Below are positions 35,021 through 44,114 of a DNA stretch of 54,632 bases, in pieces. The notes below the pieces were generated by a model. That model searched no databases, had not been told where the DNA came from, and was given only the letters and a program-made list of their open reading frames with translations. The stretch lies in NCBI GenBank assembly GCA_944322375.1, contig CALUOX010000003.1, forward strand, positions 1 to 54,632, in the 5' to 3' direction. The first letter of the stretch is position 1, and each line of letters starts with the position of its first letter. This DNA is from an uncultured Alistipes sp. GTDB taxonomy: Bacteria; Bacteroidota; Bacteroidia; Bacteroidales; Rikenellaceae. Both the position numbers and the translations under genes were made by a program.

Positions 35021-38000
35021 TTAGAATTTCAATTCAACACCCATCGTAATGGTTTTGACCTGCGGATAGTTGTAGGCTACGGCGCCCAGTTCGACACCGT
35101 CATCCGATCCGGAATAGGCGACTTCCGGATCGAACCCCTGATAGAAATTGGTAAATGTAAAGAGATTCTGTGCGTTGACGAAAATCATCGCCGATTTCAT
35201 GTGCAGTTTGCTCATCCACTGTTTGGGCAGCGTGTAGCTGAGCTGGATGTTTTTCAGGCGGCAGTATGCGGCGCTTCTCATCCAGAAGGAGGATGTCTTC
35301 CAGTTGTTGGAGTCGGTCATGGTCAGTCGGGGGTACTTTCCGTCGGGAGTCTCCTCGGTCCAACGGTCGAGATGTTCCTTGCGGAAGGTCCCACCCTGTT
35401 GGCAGGGCTGTACATAATAGGAGGAGAGATATCCGTCCACCTTCCCGACCCCTTGGAAGAAGGCGCTCAGCGAAAGCCCTTTCCATCCGAAATGCAGGTT
35501 CAGACCGAAGGTGTAGCGGGGAATCGTTCCTCCGATGATCGTGAAATCGGAGTCGTCGATCTTGTTGTCGTCATTCATGTCGGCATAGACCAGATCTCCC
35601 GCCTTGATCTTTGTTCCGTATTGCGGACAGTTTTCATTGACATAATCGGCTTCAGCCTGCGTGCGTGCCATACCGATACATTTGAGGCCGTAGATGGAGT
35701 TGATGGCCGATCCCTCCTGATTGCGGATCGCGCCGCTTCCGCCGGTAGTACCCTTCATGTCGATGATCTTGTTGACGACATCCGACAGGTTGGCCTCGAC
35801 GCCGAACGTAAAGTCTTTCCACCGGTTGTTATATCCGACTGAAACCTCCCATCCCACGTTGCGAACAGTTCCGGCGTTCTGATAGGGAGCGCCCAAACCG
35901 ATCGATTGCGGAATATCGAGCTGCATCAGGATGTCGTAGGTGGTTTTGTAGTACCAGTCGGCAGTCACGTTCAACTTGTTGAAAAGGGTTGCGTCGATAC
36001 CGACGTCGTACATTTCGGAGGTCTCCCATGTGATGTCCGGATTGGCTAACGTGTTGAGTGTGACGAGCGGTGTGATTACATTGTTTACCGAAATCGAGCC
36101 GACGGCCAGATCCTGTACGGTGGGGTAATAGGAGGACCCGATGTTCTGATTGCCGAGTTGACCGTATGATGCGCGGATCTTCAACTCGTTCAGCGTATGA
36201 CGGATATTGGTCATGAAAGGTTCTTCGGTGATGCGCCATGCGCCGGAGAAGGAGGGGAAGATTCCCCAGCGGTTCCCCTTTGCGAAACGGGACGAACCGT
36301 CGAAACGGATATTGGCCTCGAAGAGATAACGCTCCTTGAAGTTGTAGTTGATACGTCCGAAGAAGGATTGCAGCGCCCACTGGTAACGTTTACCGTCGTT
36401 GTCCTTGGTTTCGTTGTCTTCACCTGCGCCGATCACGTCGTAATCGGGATAGGCGTAGTTTTCACGGTGCGCGGAGAGCGTTTTCTGGTCGAAGGTCTCG
36501 CGCGAGGCACCCAACAACAGTTTCACATAGTGGTTTTTCGCGAACGTATGCTGCAGGGCAGCCGTGAAGAGGTAGTTCCCGTAGAACGAACGGTTGGCCG
36601 ATTCATCGAGGTAGCTGTAGGTCGTATTGGACGATGTTGACAGTGTCCCGTAAGCGTCGGAATAGAACTGCATCTTCTTGACGAAGGTGTGGTTGTTGGT
36701 GGTCACATAACGCGGAGCGACCATTCCTTCGAGCGTCAGCCACTCGACCGGTTTGTATGTAAGTGTCGTGGCGCCGTTCAACCGCAGGGTGTTGTTGCGG
36801 ACGTTGCCGCCGTCGCCTTCGAGTGTGGGCAGAATGTTGACGCTGCCGCCCGACAATGCGGCCCAATATCCGGTTGACCAGCGGGAGAGAATGAGCGGGT
36901 CGCGCGTATTCATGTAGTTGAACAGCGTATTCTGTTGCGGAATACGCTTGCGGTCGCCGTTTACAAGCGATACGTCGAATTTCATCGAGAGTTTGTCGTT
37001 GAATTCGATGTTCATGTTGTTGCGGACGTTGTAGCGGACATAATCCGTAAGTTTGATGATACCTTTCTGGTCGAGATACCCGAACGAGGTCATGACGCTT
37101 ACGCGGTCGGTGCTGGTAGTAAATGCAAGATTGTGGTTGTGGGTGAATCCCGAACCGGTCAGGATCTGGTCCCGCCAGTTCGTCAGCGGATAGTTGTCGG
37201 GATCGATCCGGTTGTTTTCGCGGTAGCGGGCGATGTATTCATCCGTGTAGATCGACGTTTTACCGTCGTTCTCGGATGTTTCGCGGCTGAGGATCATGTA
37301 CTCTTCGGCATTGACCGTTTCGGGAAGGTCGGTCGGCGACTGCCACCCGATATAGCCGCGATAGGAGACGGAGGTGTACCCCTTCTTGCCGCGTTTTGTC
37401 GTGACGAGAATGACGCCGTTTGCCGCACGGGATCCGTAGATGGCCGACGAAGCGGCATCCTTGAGCACCGAGATGCGGTCGATCTGCGTGGCATCTACGG
37501 CATCGAGCGTCCCCTCCACGCCGTCGATGAGGACCAGCGGAGCGGCACTCGAACCGCCGAAGGTGCCGATACCGCGTATGCGGATCATGCCGCCGTCGTC
37601 ACCCGGAGCGCCGCTCTGGGTCGTTACGGTTACGCCGGGAGCGACGCCCTGCAAGGCTGTCGAGGAGGATACGATAGGACGTGTGGCAAAATCCTCGGAG
37701 GAGATGGATGCGACCGATCCGGTCAGGTTGACCTTCTTCTGGACGTCGTAACCGACGACGACCACTTCGTTGATGAGGGAGTTGTCGGTATCGAGCCGAA
37801 TATCCAGAAAGGTCTGTTTCCCGATTGTTACGGTATGGGATTTATATCCCAGATAGGAGATGGTCAGCTGCTGGCCTTCGGCGGCCTGTATGCGGAATGC
37901 ACCGTTTGCGTCGGTTGTCGTACCGATATGCGTACCTTCGATAACGACCGAGGCTCCGACGAGCGGATAATTTTCAGAATCGCTTACCGTTCCGCTGATT

Positions 38001-38089
38001 GGCCGGTTTTGGGCAAAGACGTTTTCCCCCCCCCACAAAAGCAGAACGGGAAGAAGGTTTCGGACGATATGTTCGATGATTCGCTTCAT
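35021..38089 (-). CDS. SusC/RagA family TonB-linked outer-membrane transporter
   Basis: Outer-membrane importer of 1022 residues. Signal peptide (1-26), carboxypeptidase-like domain (about 30-110, 'VSDSENYPLVGASVVIEG'), SusC TonB-interaction segment 'EVVVVGYDVQKK', plug domain with 'IRIRGIGTFGGSSAAPLVLID', then a large barrel ending 'MGVELKF'. Forms a pedal-bin complex with the SusD protein encoded 14 bp downstream. Odd: codons 19-22 of the signal peptide contain an uninterrupted run of nine G (plus strand C9 at 38026-38034), which could slip during replication and frameshift the gene. It starts 21 bp after the preceding lipoprotein stop. Confidence 0.95.
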   Translation of the reverse strand: MKRIIEHIVRNLLPVLLLWGGENVFAQNRPISGTVSDSENYPLVGASVVIEGTHIGTTTDANGAFRIQAAEGQQLTISYLGYKSHTVTIGKQTFLDIRLDTDNSLINEVVVVGYDVQKKVNLTGSVASISSEDFATRPIVSSSTALQGVAPGVTVTTQSGAPGDDGGMIRIRGIGTFGGSSAAPLVLIDGVEGTLDAVDATQIDRISVLKDAASSAIYGSRAANGVILVTTKRGKKGYTSVSYRGYIGWQSPTDLPETVNAEEYMILSRETSENDGKTSIYTDEYIARYRENNRIDPDNYPLTNWRDQILTGSGFTHNHNLAFTTSTDRVSVMTSFGYLDQKGIIKLTDYVRYNVRNNMNIEFNDKLSMKFDVSLVNGDRKRIPQQNTLFNYMNTRDPLILSRWSTGYWAALSGGSVNILPTLEGDGGNVRNNTLRLNGATTLTYKPVEWLTLEGMVAPRYVTTNNHTFVKKMQFYSDAYGTLSTSSNTTYSYLDESANRSFYGNYLFTAALQHTFAKNHYVKLLLGASRETFDQKTLSAHRENYAYPDYDVIGAGEDNETKDNDGKRYQWALQSFFGRINYNFKERYLFEANIRFDGSSRFAKGNRWGIFPSFSGAWRITEEPFMTNIRHTLNELKIRASYGQLGNQNIGSSYYPTVQDLAVGSISVNNVITPLVTLNTLANPDITWETSEMYDVGIDATLFNKLNVTADWYYKTTYDILMQLDIPQSIGLGAPYQNAGTVRNVGWEVSVGYNNRWKDFTFGVEANLSDVVNKIIDMKGTTGGSGAIRNQEGSAINSIYGLKCIGMARTQAEADYVNENCPQYGTKIKAGDLVYADMNDDNKIDDSDFTIIGGTIPRYTFGLNLHFGWKGLSLSAFFQGVGKVDGYLSSYYVQPCQQGGTFRKEHLDRWTEETPDGKYPRLTMTDSNNWKTSSFWMRSAAYCRLKNIQLSYTLPKQWMSKLHMKSAMIFVNAQNLFTFTNFYQGFDPEVAYSGSDDGVELGAVAYNYPQVKTITMGVELKF
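38026..38034 (-). repeat. G9 homopolymer tract in the SusC signal-peptide codons
   Basis: Nine consecutive C on the plus strand, read as TGG-GGG-GGG-G in codons 19-22 of the SusC gene. It is the longest G/C homopolymer I noticed in the window. Gain or loss of one base would put the entire mature protein out of frame. Confidence 0.9.
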
Positions 38090-38110
38090 GATAAATGTGG
38101 TTTGCGTAGG

Positions 38111-39919
38111 TTACTTCGTAATTTTGATATTGTCAAACAGGCAACGTCCGACAGAGCTGTTTTCACCCTTTGTTCCGTCGAAACGGATGCGGGTCTCGGC
38201 GGTAGCTCCCGTGACGGTGAGAGTTACATGTGTCCAAGGTTTGGGTTTTTCCGAGTTCGCGTATTTCGAACACATTTCGTTGGTTACGATGAACGAGCTG
38301 CCCGAAACGGGGTAGGAGGTCGGAGCTACGGCGCCGTTTACATTGACGGCGGCATCCGTGAGCGTTCCTGCACCTTCGACCGTGATCCAGATATCGCCGT
38401 CGGCGGCAAAACGGGCCATGTCGGTCTCAACGGTGATGGTCGTTGCGGCGTTCAGTTTTGTCAGGGGCGGTGTGAGCAGATAGCCGCTGTATTTGTGGGA
38501 TGTTGTTGCTGATTTGTTCAATCGAACGGCTCCGGGCTGTTCCGCAACGTTTACTACCTCCCAGCCTTCCATATCTCGGTTGCGGATGTAGGCTTCCGAG
38601 GCCATGATGTAGGATGTTTCGGTGACGGCATTGCTCCAGATTTCAACCCCTGTATCGGTCGCTTTGGAGCCATCTTTTGTTCCGGGTTCCGTGCCGTCGA
38701 TTTCATTGGCATTCTGATTCGGAGCAGCCGTACCGGTAGCAGCTTCGGTATAGTTTCCGCCGAAGACAAAGAGATCGAAGTTCTGTTCAAGAATCAGATT
38801 GGGATCTTCCGCCTCGACAAGCTGCAGGTAATAGCGCGGGATGCTGTCGGCATTGGTGGCATCGACACGGACAAGGAGCGTTCCGGCTTCCGGGAGGTTT
38901 GTCCAGAAGGTGTTGCCGCCCTCTTCGATCGTCTGCATCTGTCCGACGGCCTGCTTGCAGGAGAATCCGCGACCGGCCGATGCGTCGAGACTGTAGAACG
39001 GAACGGCTGCCGTCAGCGCGTTGACCGTACCTACACCGCCGTTTCCGCTGTAGGAGACGTATCCGTATTCGACTTTGTTGATCGTGATGACGAACGTACC
39101 TTGTGCCGGAACAGTTATTTCACCCTCGAAGATTTTCTGTTCGGGATCCGGTTTCGAGAGCTTGATCTCCTGTCCGTTGACAAGGACCGATGCTGAATCT
39201 TCGGGCGATACGTAACAATTGGCAAAAGAGCTGGGACGACCGGCATCGTCATAAGCCAGTACGGCCAGTGTAACACCCACTTTCTCGTCCAGTGTCAGCG
39301 TAAGCGTTTGTTCGCCCTTACCGGTTTCAATGCCTTCGCCGCCGGCTTCCAACAAGGCTTGAAGTTCTTCATTGGATGCTTCGTTATGCTTGCTGTCGAA
39401 CAGATAGCGATAGGAAGCCACATAGGCATTGGGAATAATCGTTCCCGTAAAAGTGTAGGACCCGTCTGGATTCTGTCCGAATGAGGCATCGACGGTTACC
39501 GATGCATATTCGGTCGAGAACCGTTCGAAGGTCGGAGCGGTGACGATTGTTCCTGCGGCATCAAGTCCGACGGCTCCGATTGCAAAGGTCTCTTTCGGGC
39601 TCAAATTATTGATCGTCCTCAGATAGGGGGCTTCGGCGAGTGTCCCCCGTTCTTGAATGAATGCCAGCCGATCGATGGCGTCGCGTCCGGCATATTCGAA
39701 TTCGGAGATCAGAACGGGTCCGGCCACAAGGTAGGAGACAACCTCTTCCTGGGCGGTCGAAAACTCGACGGTTGCCGCACTCGCCGTGATGTTGGATATG
39801 TTGATGGAGAAGGCAGCCGAGACGGTGCTTCCATCATCATCGTCGCTGCTTTCGCACGATGATACGGCGCATGCTGTAATGAGGCAGGTCGCCGTCCAGA
39901 ATAGAAAATTTCGGATCAT
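38111..39919 (-). CDS. Surface lipoprotein preceding SusC, function unknown
   Basis: 602-residue lipoprotein (lipobox with Cys at 22, then SSDDDDG, a surface-export-like acidic patch). The N-terminal half looks like fibronectin-III-like or other beta modules ('ITASAATVEFSTAQEEVVSYLV', 'TYTFTG'-like strands); the C-terminal ~200 residues ('DMEGWEVVNVAEQPGAVRLNKSA...') resemble a jelly-roll domain of the kind seen in carbohydrate-binding or cleaved-adhesin modules. No catalytic motif recognised. Its place as the gene directly before SusC, with 21 bp between, suggests a surface glycan-binding protein of this system (SusE/F-like role), though that role is usually encoded after SusD. Confidence 0.75.
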   Translation of the reverse strand: MIRNFLFWTATCLITACAVSSCESSDDDDGSTVSAAFSINISNITASAATVEFSTAQEEVVSYLVAGPVLISEFEYAGRDAIDRLAFIQERGTLAEAPYLRTINNLSPKETFAIGAVGLDAAGTIVTAPTFERFSTEYASVTVDASFGQNPDGSYTFTGTIIPNAYVASYRYLFDSKHNEASNEELQALLEAGGEGIETGKGEQTLTLTLDEKVGVTLAVLAYDDAGRPSSFANCYVSPEDSASVLVNGQEIKLSKPDPEQKIFEGEITVPAQGTFVITINKVEYGYVSYSGNGGVGTVNALTAAVPFYSLDASAGRGFSCKQAVGQMQTIEEGGNTFWTNLPEAGTLLVRVDATNADSIPRYYLQLVEAEDPNLILEQNFDLFVFGGNYTEAATGTAAPNQNANEIDGTEPGTKDGSKATDTGVEIWSNAVTETSYIMASEAYIRNRDMEGWEVVNVAEQPGAVRLNKSATTSHKYSGYLLTPPLTKLNAATTITVETDMARFAADGDIWITVEGAGTLTDAAVNVNGAVAPTSYPVSGSSFIVTNEMCSKYANSEKPKPWTHVTLTVTGATAETRIRFDGTKGENSSVGRCLFDNIKITK

Positions 39920-40170
39920 TGCAAGTTGAGTTTTAGATTAATAAATGGTTTTGTTGTTTGGTTAGAACCTGGATACTGTCTTGGTGTAATGGGGGTGGTT
40001 GTGGTACTTTTTTTTCGATAAAAGATCTTGTTTTAAGGTTGATAATCGGATTGTGTCAGGTATAGTCCGGTTATTCCGATGCAAAATGCTCGGACTCGAC
40101 TTGTTGTATGGATTGCGTGCTAACCTTCTGTATTTAAGACTGATGTGCTCTTTATTTCAGCGCTTGTGCC

Positions 40171-40195
40171 GCGGTAGAGTGTGAACTCTTACCGC
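40171..40195 (-). other. Hairpin over the stop codon of the phosphoesterase at 40189
   Basis: GCGGTAGAGT (40171-40180) pairs with ACTCTTACCGC (40185-40195) with one bulged base. The stem covers the stop codon and has no T-tract after it on the minus strand. The remaining 39920-40170 shows no consensus promoter for the SusC operon, so read-through from upstream is likely, with the hairpin as an attenuator. Confidence 0.5.
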
Positions 40196-41862
40196 GCATC
40201 TTTGTCGAAGGCTTTGGGCCGCTTCAGAATTTCACGATGGATTATGCGATTGTCGGCATCAAGAACTCGGATTTCAACGGGTGATGTAGCCGATCGGGCT
40301 TTTGCCGCAAACATGTGATGGCTGATTACCCGAGCGTTGCCACTCTTGTAATGCGGATTCTTTGACAACTCGGGAAGATAATGACTCAGATTGTAGAGCG
40401 GATCTTCATCTTCGACCTGTTCAACTGCGAGAGGTATGCCATTTTCGTATATTTCGATCCGACGCCCGGGTTTGAAGTCCCAGTAATTTACAAAGATACA
40501 GTTTTCAAACTCCGGACGGGCGTAGTCGGCACGGTCGGGATAGAGCTTCCGCTGCAGGGCGATCCACTTGTTGGTGCGGTAGAATTCGCTGACGGAATTC
40601 ATGTCATAGACTCGCAGAACCTTGTCGCCGTAGGCTTGGGTGCGATACCGATAGGTGAAGTCGTTGCCGTCGATGGTTGCTACAACGACTCCGGCATCAC
40701 TCCCATCGGGGCAAAGAGCCTGAAAACGGTCATGGGTGGTCCACATTTCGCCCGAAGTGGCGGGCAGCACATATTGTTCGAAACGCGGATAGGAACTGTT
40801 GACCGTATAGAGTGTGCGATGGGCGTGTCCGGAGAAAAGATGCACCTTGTCGAACTTTGCGAAACAGGCATCGAGCGAATCCAATTGCCGGGGATCGGTA
40901 AGGAGTGTTTCGCGGTCGTGGTCGAACAGGATCGGACAGTGCGTGCAGAGACACACGGTCTGTGAAGGATCCACCCCTTCCAGATCGCGGCGCAACCAGG
41001 AGAGCTGTTCTGTCGTAAAGCCTTTGTCATAGTCTCGTGCGCCAACGATACCCCGATTCTTCTTCCCCTTTCCGGCCGTATTCTTATAGAGGATGTTGTC
41101 CATCATGATCCAATGGACATTGCCGATATCCATGGAATAGTAGGTCGGGCCGAAGAGTTTCCGGTAGAGCCATTCGGCTTCGCGGTCGATTTCCGGTGAG
41201 GCGTGAATGCCCCCGTCGTTGTCATGGTTTCCCGGAACGCTGTAGATGCGTGTAGGGAAGTCATTTTCTTCAAGGAACTGCTTCGCGGATGCCAGATCGA
41301 AATCGTACTGGAACCAGAACAGTTCATGTGAGAGATCGCCCAGATTGAACGTATAGACCGGTCCGTATGCCGAGGCTTTTTCTGCTTCCTCCGTGATCGC
41401 TGGCAGTGTAATCCGACGATAATGATCGAGATCGTGTTTTTCGGACGAACCGGTCAGATGCAGATCCGTGACGAAGAGAATCGTGTAACGGGACTGATCG
41501 ACATGGGTCAGATGGAAATCGTGCTGTTCCTCCTTATCGGGGGCATCGGTATCGAGTGCGGCCCAGAAAAGCGGTTGTATTCCGTCGGCCTGAGCCGGGA
41601 CGTAGTTTGTCGGCGTGACGACGAAAATAAATCCGGCGGATTTGTCGGACGACAGGCGGTAACGACCCTGTTGATCGGTTGTCGAGAAGGCGGTTCCGTC
41701 CGATACCCGTACTCCGGCCAATGGTTTGCCGTCGCCATAGACCGTGCCCGAAAGTTCCGCCTGACGGTTGTTGTCAGCGGCCCGGACGGAAAGATTCGAG
41801 AAAAGAAGGATGCCGAAGAGCGGCAGGACGGCGAGGAGCCGTCCGATTTGCGGCGTTTTCAT
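40189..41862 (-). CDS. Calcineurin-like phosphoesterase, secreted
   Basis: Periplasmic enzyme of 557 residues with a standard signal peptide (1-28). An N-terminal beta domain ('LSGTVYGDGKPLAGVRVSDG', 38-56) is followed by the metallophosphoesterase core with D133/H135 (TDLHL), GD 175-176, GNHD 211-214, 'CTHCP' and 'GHAHRT', and a C-terminal MetallophosC-like domain. Same architecture as the protein at 31584-33146 but with SPI rather than lipoprotein export, so the two may act in different compartments. Its ATG overlaps the histidine phosphatase stop by 4 bp (translational coupling), suggesting both work on one phosphorylated substrate. Confidence 0.92.
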   Translation of the reverse strand: MKTPQIGRLLAVLPLFGILLFSNLSVRAADNNRQAELSGTVYGDGKPLAGVRVSDGTAFSTTDQQGRYRLSSDKSAGFIFVVTPTNYVPAQADGIQPLFWAALDTDAPDKEEQHDFHLTHVDQSRYTILFVTDLHLTGSSEKHDLDHYRRITLPAITEEAEKASAYGPVYTFNLGDLSHELFWFQYDFDLASAKQFLEENDFPTRIYSVPGNHDNDGGIHASPEIDREAEWLYRKLFGPTYYSMDIGNVHWIMMDNILYKNTAGKGKKNRGIVGARDYDKGFTTEQLSWLRRDLEGVDPSQTVCLCTHCPILFDHDRETLLTDPRQLDSLDACFAKFDKVHLFSGHAHRTLYTVNSSYPRFEQYVLPATSGEMWTTHDRFQALCPDGSDAGVVVATIDGNDFTYRYRTQAYGDKVLRVYDMNSVSEFYRTNKWIALQRKLYPDRADYARPEFENCIFVNYWDFKPGRRIEIYENGIPLAVEQVEDEDPLYNLSHYLPELSKNPHYKSGNARVISHHMFAAKARSATSPVEIRVLDADNRIIHREILKRPKAFDKDAR

Positions 41863-43187
41863 TTTGTAGCTTCGAGTTTGAGCCGTGCCTCTTTAATGAG
41901 TTTGCAGGCGTAGGGCCGGAAATCATTCCAGCGGTAGTATGGAGCCAGGTCATCGGGAAGCGGCAGCCGGATCTCTTCTTCGTTGAGGAGTACGCGCAGA
42001 AGAATATCGTCCGGTTGCCTGTCGTTGCGATAGAAGATGAACTGCATGTTCGAGGCCATCGGGATGCGATAGGTCTGCCAGACATCCTTGATCTGGAAAG
42101 GATCGGTAACGGGGACGGTCCAGCCGTCGATCTGCATCAGGCAGAGCAGCGCCATGATACACCCGTCGTGTCCGAAGCGCAGCCGGACGGACGGTCGTCC
42201 GGTGGCAATGTCCTTTTCGGCGCAGGCCGTAATGTCATTCAGGAGCGATTCGGCCATGTTCGTGCCGCGTCCCCGGTTGCGGGGGTCGGGGCCTTTTTCG
42301 ATGTAATACATGTAGTTGTCGCACTCCCAGAAGTGGCACAGCTCTTCGGGTGTAAAGAGGTCGATGAATGATTCGTCGCAGTCCGTGCAGGGGAGGTTTG
42401 TTGCAACGGCGAAGAGGTCGCGTTCGAACTGCAGCATGTCGCAGATGCTCCGTACATAGGCCGTGTCGGTGATGAGACGGGCCGACACCTCTCCGACATG
42501 GATGCGTTCTTCGCAGAATTTTCGGTGTTCGGGCCGCCAGGGGGCCTGAGGCGTTTTGTAGATGAGGTCGGCTTCCGTCATGTTCGGATTCTCCGCCGAA
42601 TGCGGGTTGAGGTAATACATGAAGGCGTTGCTCACCTCCTTGCGGATCTCCAGCGAGGGGTCTTCTTCCTTCAATCCTTCGCAGAAGGCCATCATGCTGA
42701 CGATGCAGCGGGGGACAACCGTCGAATAGGCCTCTATATAGGGGTGCTTGCCGAAAATCTCCGGATAGGCGGCGGCCATTCGTTTGGCGAGTTTCTTGTG
42801 TTGGGCCTGACCCTTCGGCGCGAGTTCGCCGGCGCGGTTCATCAGATAGGGATAGATGGCCAAGTAACGGTCACAGATATCCTTTCCCAATTCGGTCAGT
42901 TTCCCATCGGTCCGCGCCTGTTCGAAAACTTCTGCGACAAGCGTGTATTCGCTGCCCAGCAGGTAGCGGGCGCCATGCCGGCCGTAGTGGCTGATGTAAA
43001 ACGGTTTGTATCCTTTCGGCGCGGGGGTCGGCGCCGGAGTGTCGAAACGGTACATGTAGCTGACGCCGCCTGCCTTGAAGGGATCGGCCCTGATCTCCTC
43101 ACAGGCATTCTGCGCCTGAACCGCTGCGGCGGCAAAAAGGGTTGTAAGGGTGAGAATCGAGCGTTTGAGAACGTGGATGGGATTCAT
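41859..43187 (-). CDS. Histidine phosphatase (acid phosphatase/phytase-like), exported
   Basis: Exported phosphomonoesterase of 442 residues, branch 2 of the histidine phosphatases. Signal peptide 1-25, then the catalytic RHGAR at 70-74 (His is phosphorylated in the reaction) and the proton-donor HD at 340-341 in 'RFGHDG'. Family members include glucose-1-phosphatase, inositol polyphosphate phosphatase and phytase. The HD rather than HAE donor separates it from the MINPP phytases of Bacteroides. It is coupled to the phosphoesterase gene by a 4-bp overlap and follows the sugar kinase gene by 54 bp. Substrate unknown; a sugar, polyol or inositol phosphate fits the neighbours. Confidence 0.9.
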   Translation of the reverse strand: MNPIHVLKRSILTLTTLFAAAAVQAQNACEEIRADPFKAGGVSYMYRFDTPAPTPAPKGYKPFYISHYGRHGARYLLGSEYTLVAEVFEQARTDGKLTELGKDICDRYLAIYPYLMNRAGELAPKGQAQHKKLAKRMAAAYPEIFGKHPYIEAYSTVVPRCIVSMMAFCEGLKEEDPSLEIRKEVSNAFMYYLNPHSAENPNMTEADLIYKTPQAPWRPEHRKFCEERIHVGEVSARLITDTAYVRSICDMLQFERDLFAVATNLPCTDCDESFIDLFTPEELCHFWECDNYMYYIEKGPDPRNRGRGTNMAESLLNDITACAEKDIATGRPSVRLRFGHDGCIMALLCLMQIDGWTVPVTDPFQIKDVWQTYRIPMASNMQFIFYRNDRQPDDILLRVLLNEEEIRLPLPDDLAPYYRWNDFRPYACKLIKEARLKLEATK

Positions 43188-43241
43188 GGGTCTGAGTTTG
43201 AGTTTTTAGGTTTGGTTGGATGAAGTTTGAAAATATCGGAT

Positions 43242-44114
43242 CTATCTGTCCTGAGGCAGCGGGGTGATGGCTCCCTGCCGGGTGCAGACGAACGCTGCTA
43301 CCTCGACGGCCCGCCGGTGACACTCGGCCACAGGCAGCCCTTTGAGCAGGGACACGGCAAAGGTCGCGGTAAAGGAGTCTCCGGCCCCGACCGTATCCGC
43401 CACCTTGACCCGTGGCGTCTCCAGATACGACGTCTCGCCGTCGGCGGAGAGAATGCGGCTGCCGCGACCGCCCTCGGTGAAGATGACGTAGCGAAGCGGG
43501 AACCGTTCAAAAAGTTGCCGGATGGCCCGCTCGGGATCGGAATCAAGCGAATAGTATCGGGCAACGACCGGCAGTTCATCCTCGTTGAGCTTCAGAATAT
43601 CTGCCGCTTCGAGCGATTGCCGGATGATCGTTTCATCGTAATAGTCGAGGCGGAGGTTGATGTCGAAGAGCCGGAGGCATGTTTTCGGCGCCGCAGCGAT
43701 GATCTTTGCGATGTTGTCCCGGGAGACGGCGTTCCGCTGGGCGAGTGTCCCCCAGCAGATGGCATCGGCACCGGCGACGGCGGCATCGGTTGCCGGTGTC
43801 TGAACGATATAGTCCCAGGCCACCTCTTCGCGGATCCGGTAGGTCGGAACACCGGCACCGTCGAGCGTCACCTCGACCGTACTGGTCGGGTGGTCGTTGC
43901 GTTCGACGGCCGACGTGTCGATCCCCAGCCGGGAGATCCTGTCAAGCAGCTCTGTTCCCGATTCATCCATGCCGACGGCACTGACGACATGTGCATCTGC
44001 ACCCCCTTCCCTGGCATAGAAGGCGAAATTGACGGGCGCGCCGCCCATTCTCCGGCCGCCGGGCAGTACGTCCCACAGCAACTCTCCGATACCGACAATC
44101 TTAGGCTTCTTCAT
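43242..44114 (-). CDS. PfkB family carbohydrate kinase, fructokinase-like
   Basis: Cytoplasmic ATP-dependent sugar kinase of 290 residues. The start 'KIVGIGELLWDVLPGGRRMGGAPVN' is the pattern of Bacteroidota fructokinases; KLNEDEL (175-181) and the catalytic GAGDSF (243-248, Asp 246 as base) are intact. Likely product: fructose-6-phosphate or another ketose phosphate. It overlaps the zinc dehydrogenase gene by 14 bp, so dehydrogenase and kinase are produced together, fitting polyol to ketose to ketose-phosphate. Confidence 0.92.
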   Translation of the reverse strand: MKKPKIVGIGELLWDVLPGGRRMGGAPVNFAFYAREGGADAHVVSAVGMDESGTELLDRISRLGIDTSAVERNDHPTSTVEVTLDGAGVPTYRIREEVAWDYIVQTPATDAAVAGADAICWGTLAQRNAVSRDNIAKIIAAAPKTCLRLFDINLRLDYYDETIIRQSLEAADILKLNEDELPVVARYYSLDSDPERAIRQLFERFPLRYVIFTEGGRGSRILSADGETSYLETPRVKVADTVGAGDSFTATFAVSLLKGLPVAECHRRAVEVAAFVCTRQGAITPLPQDR

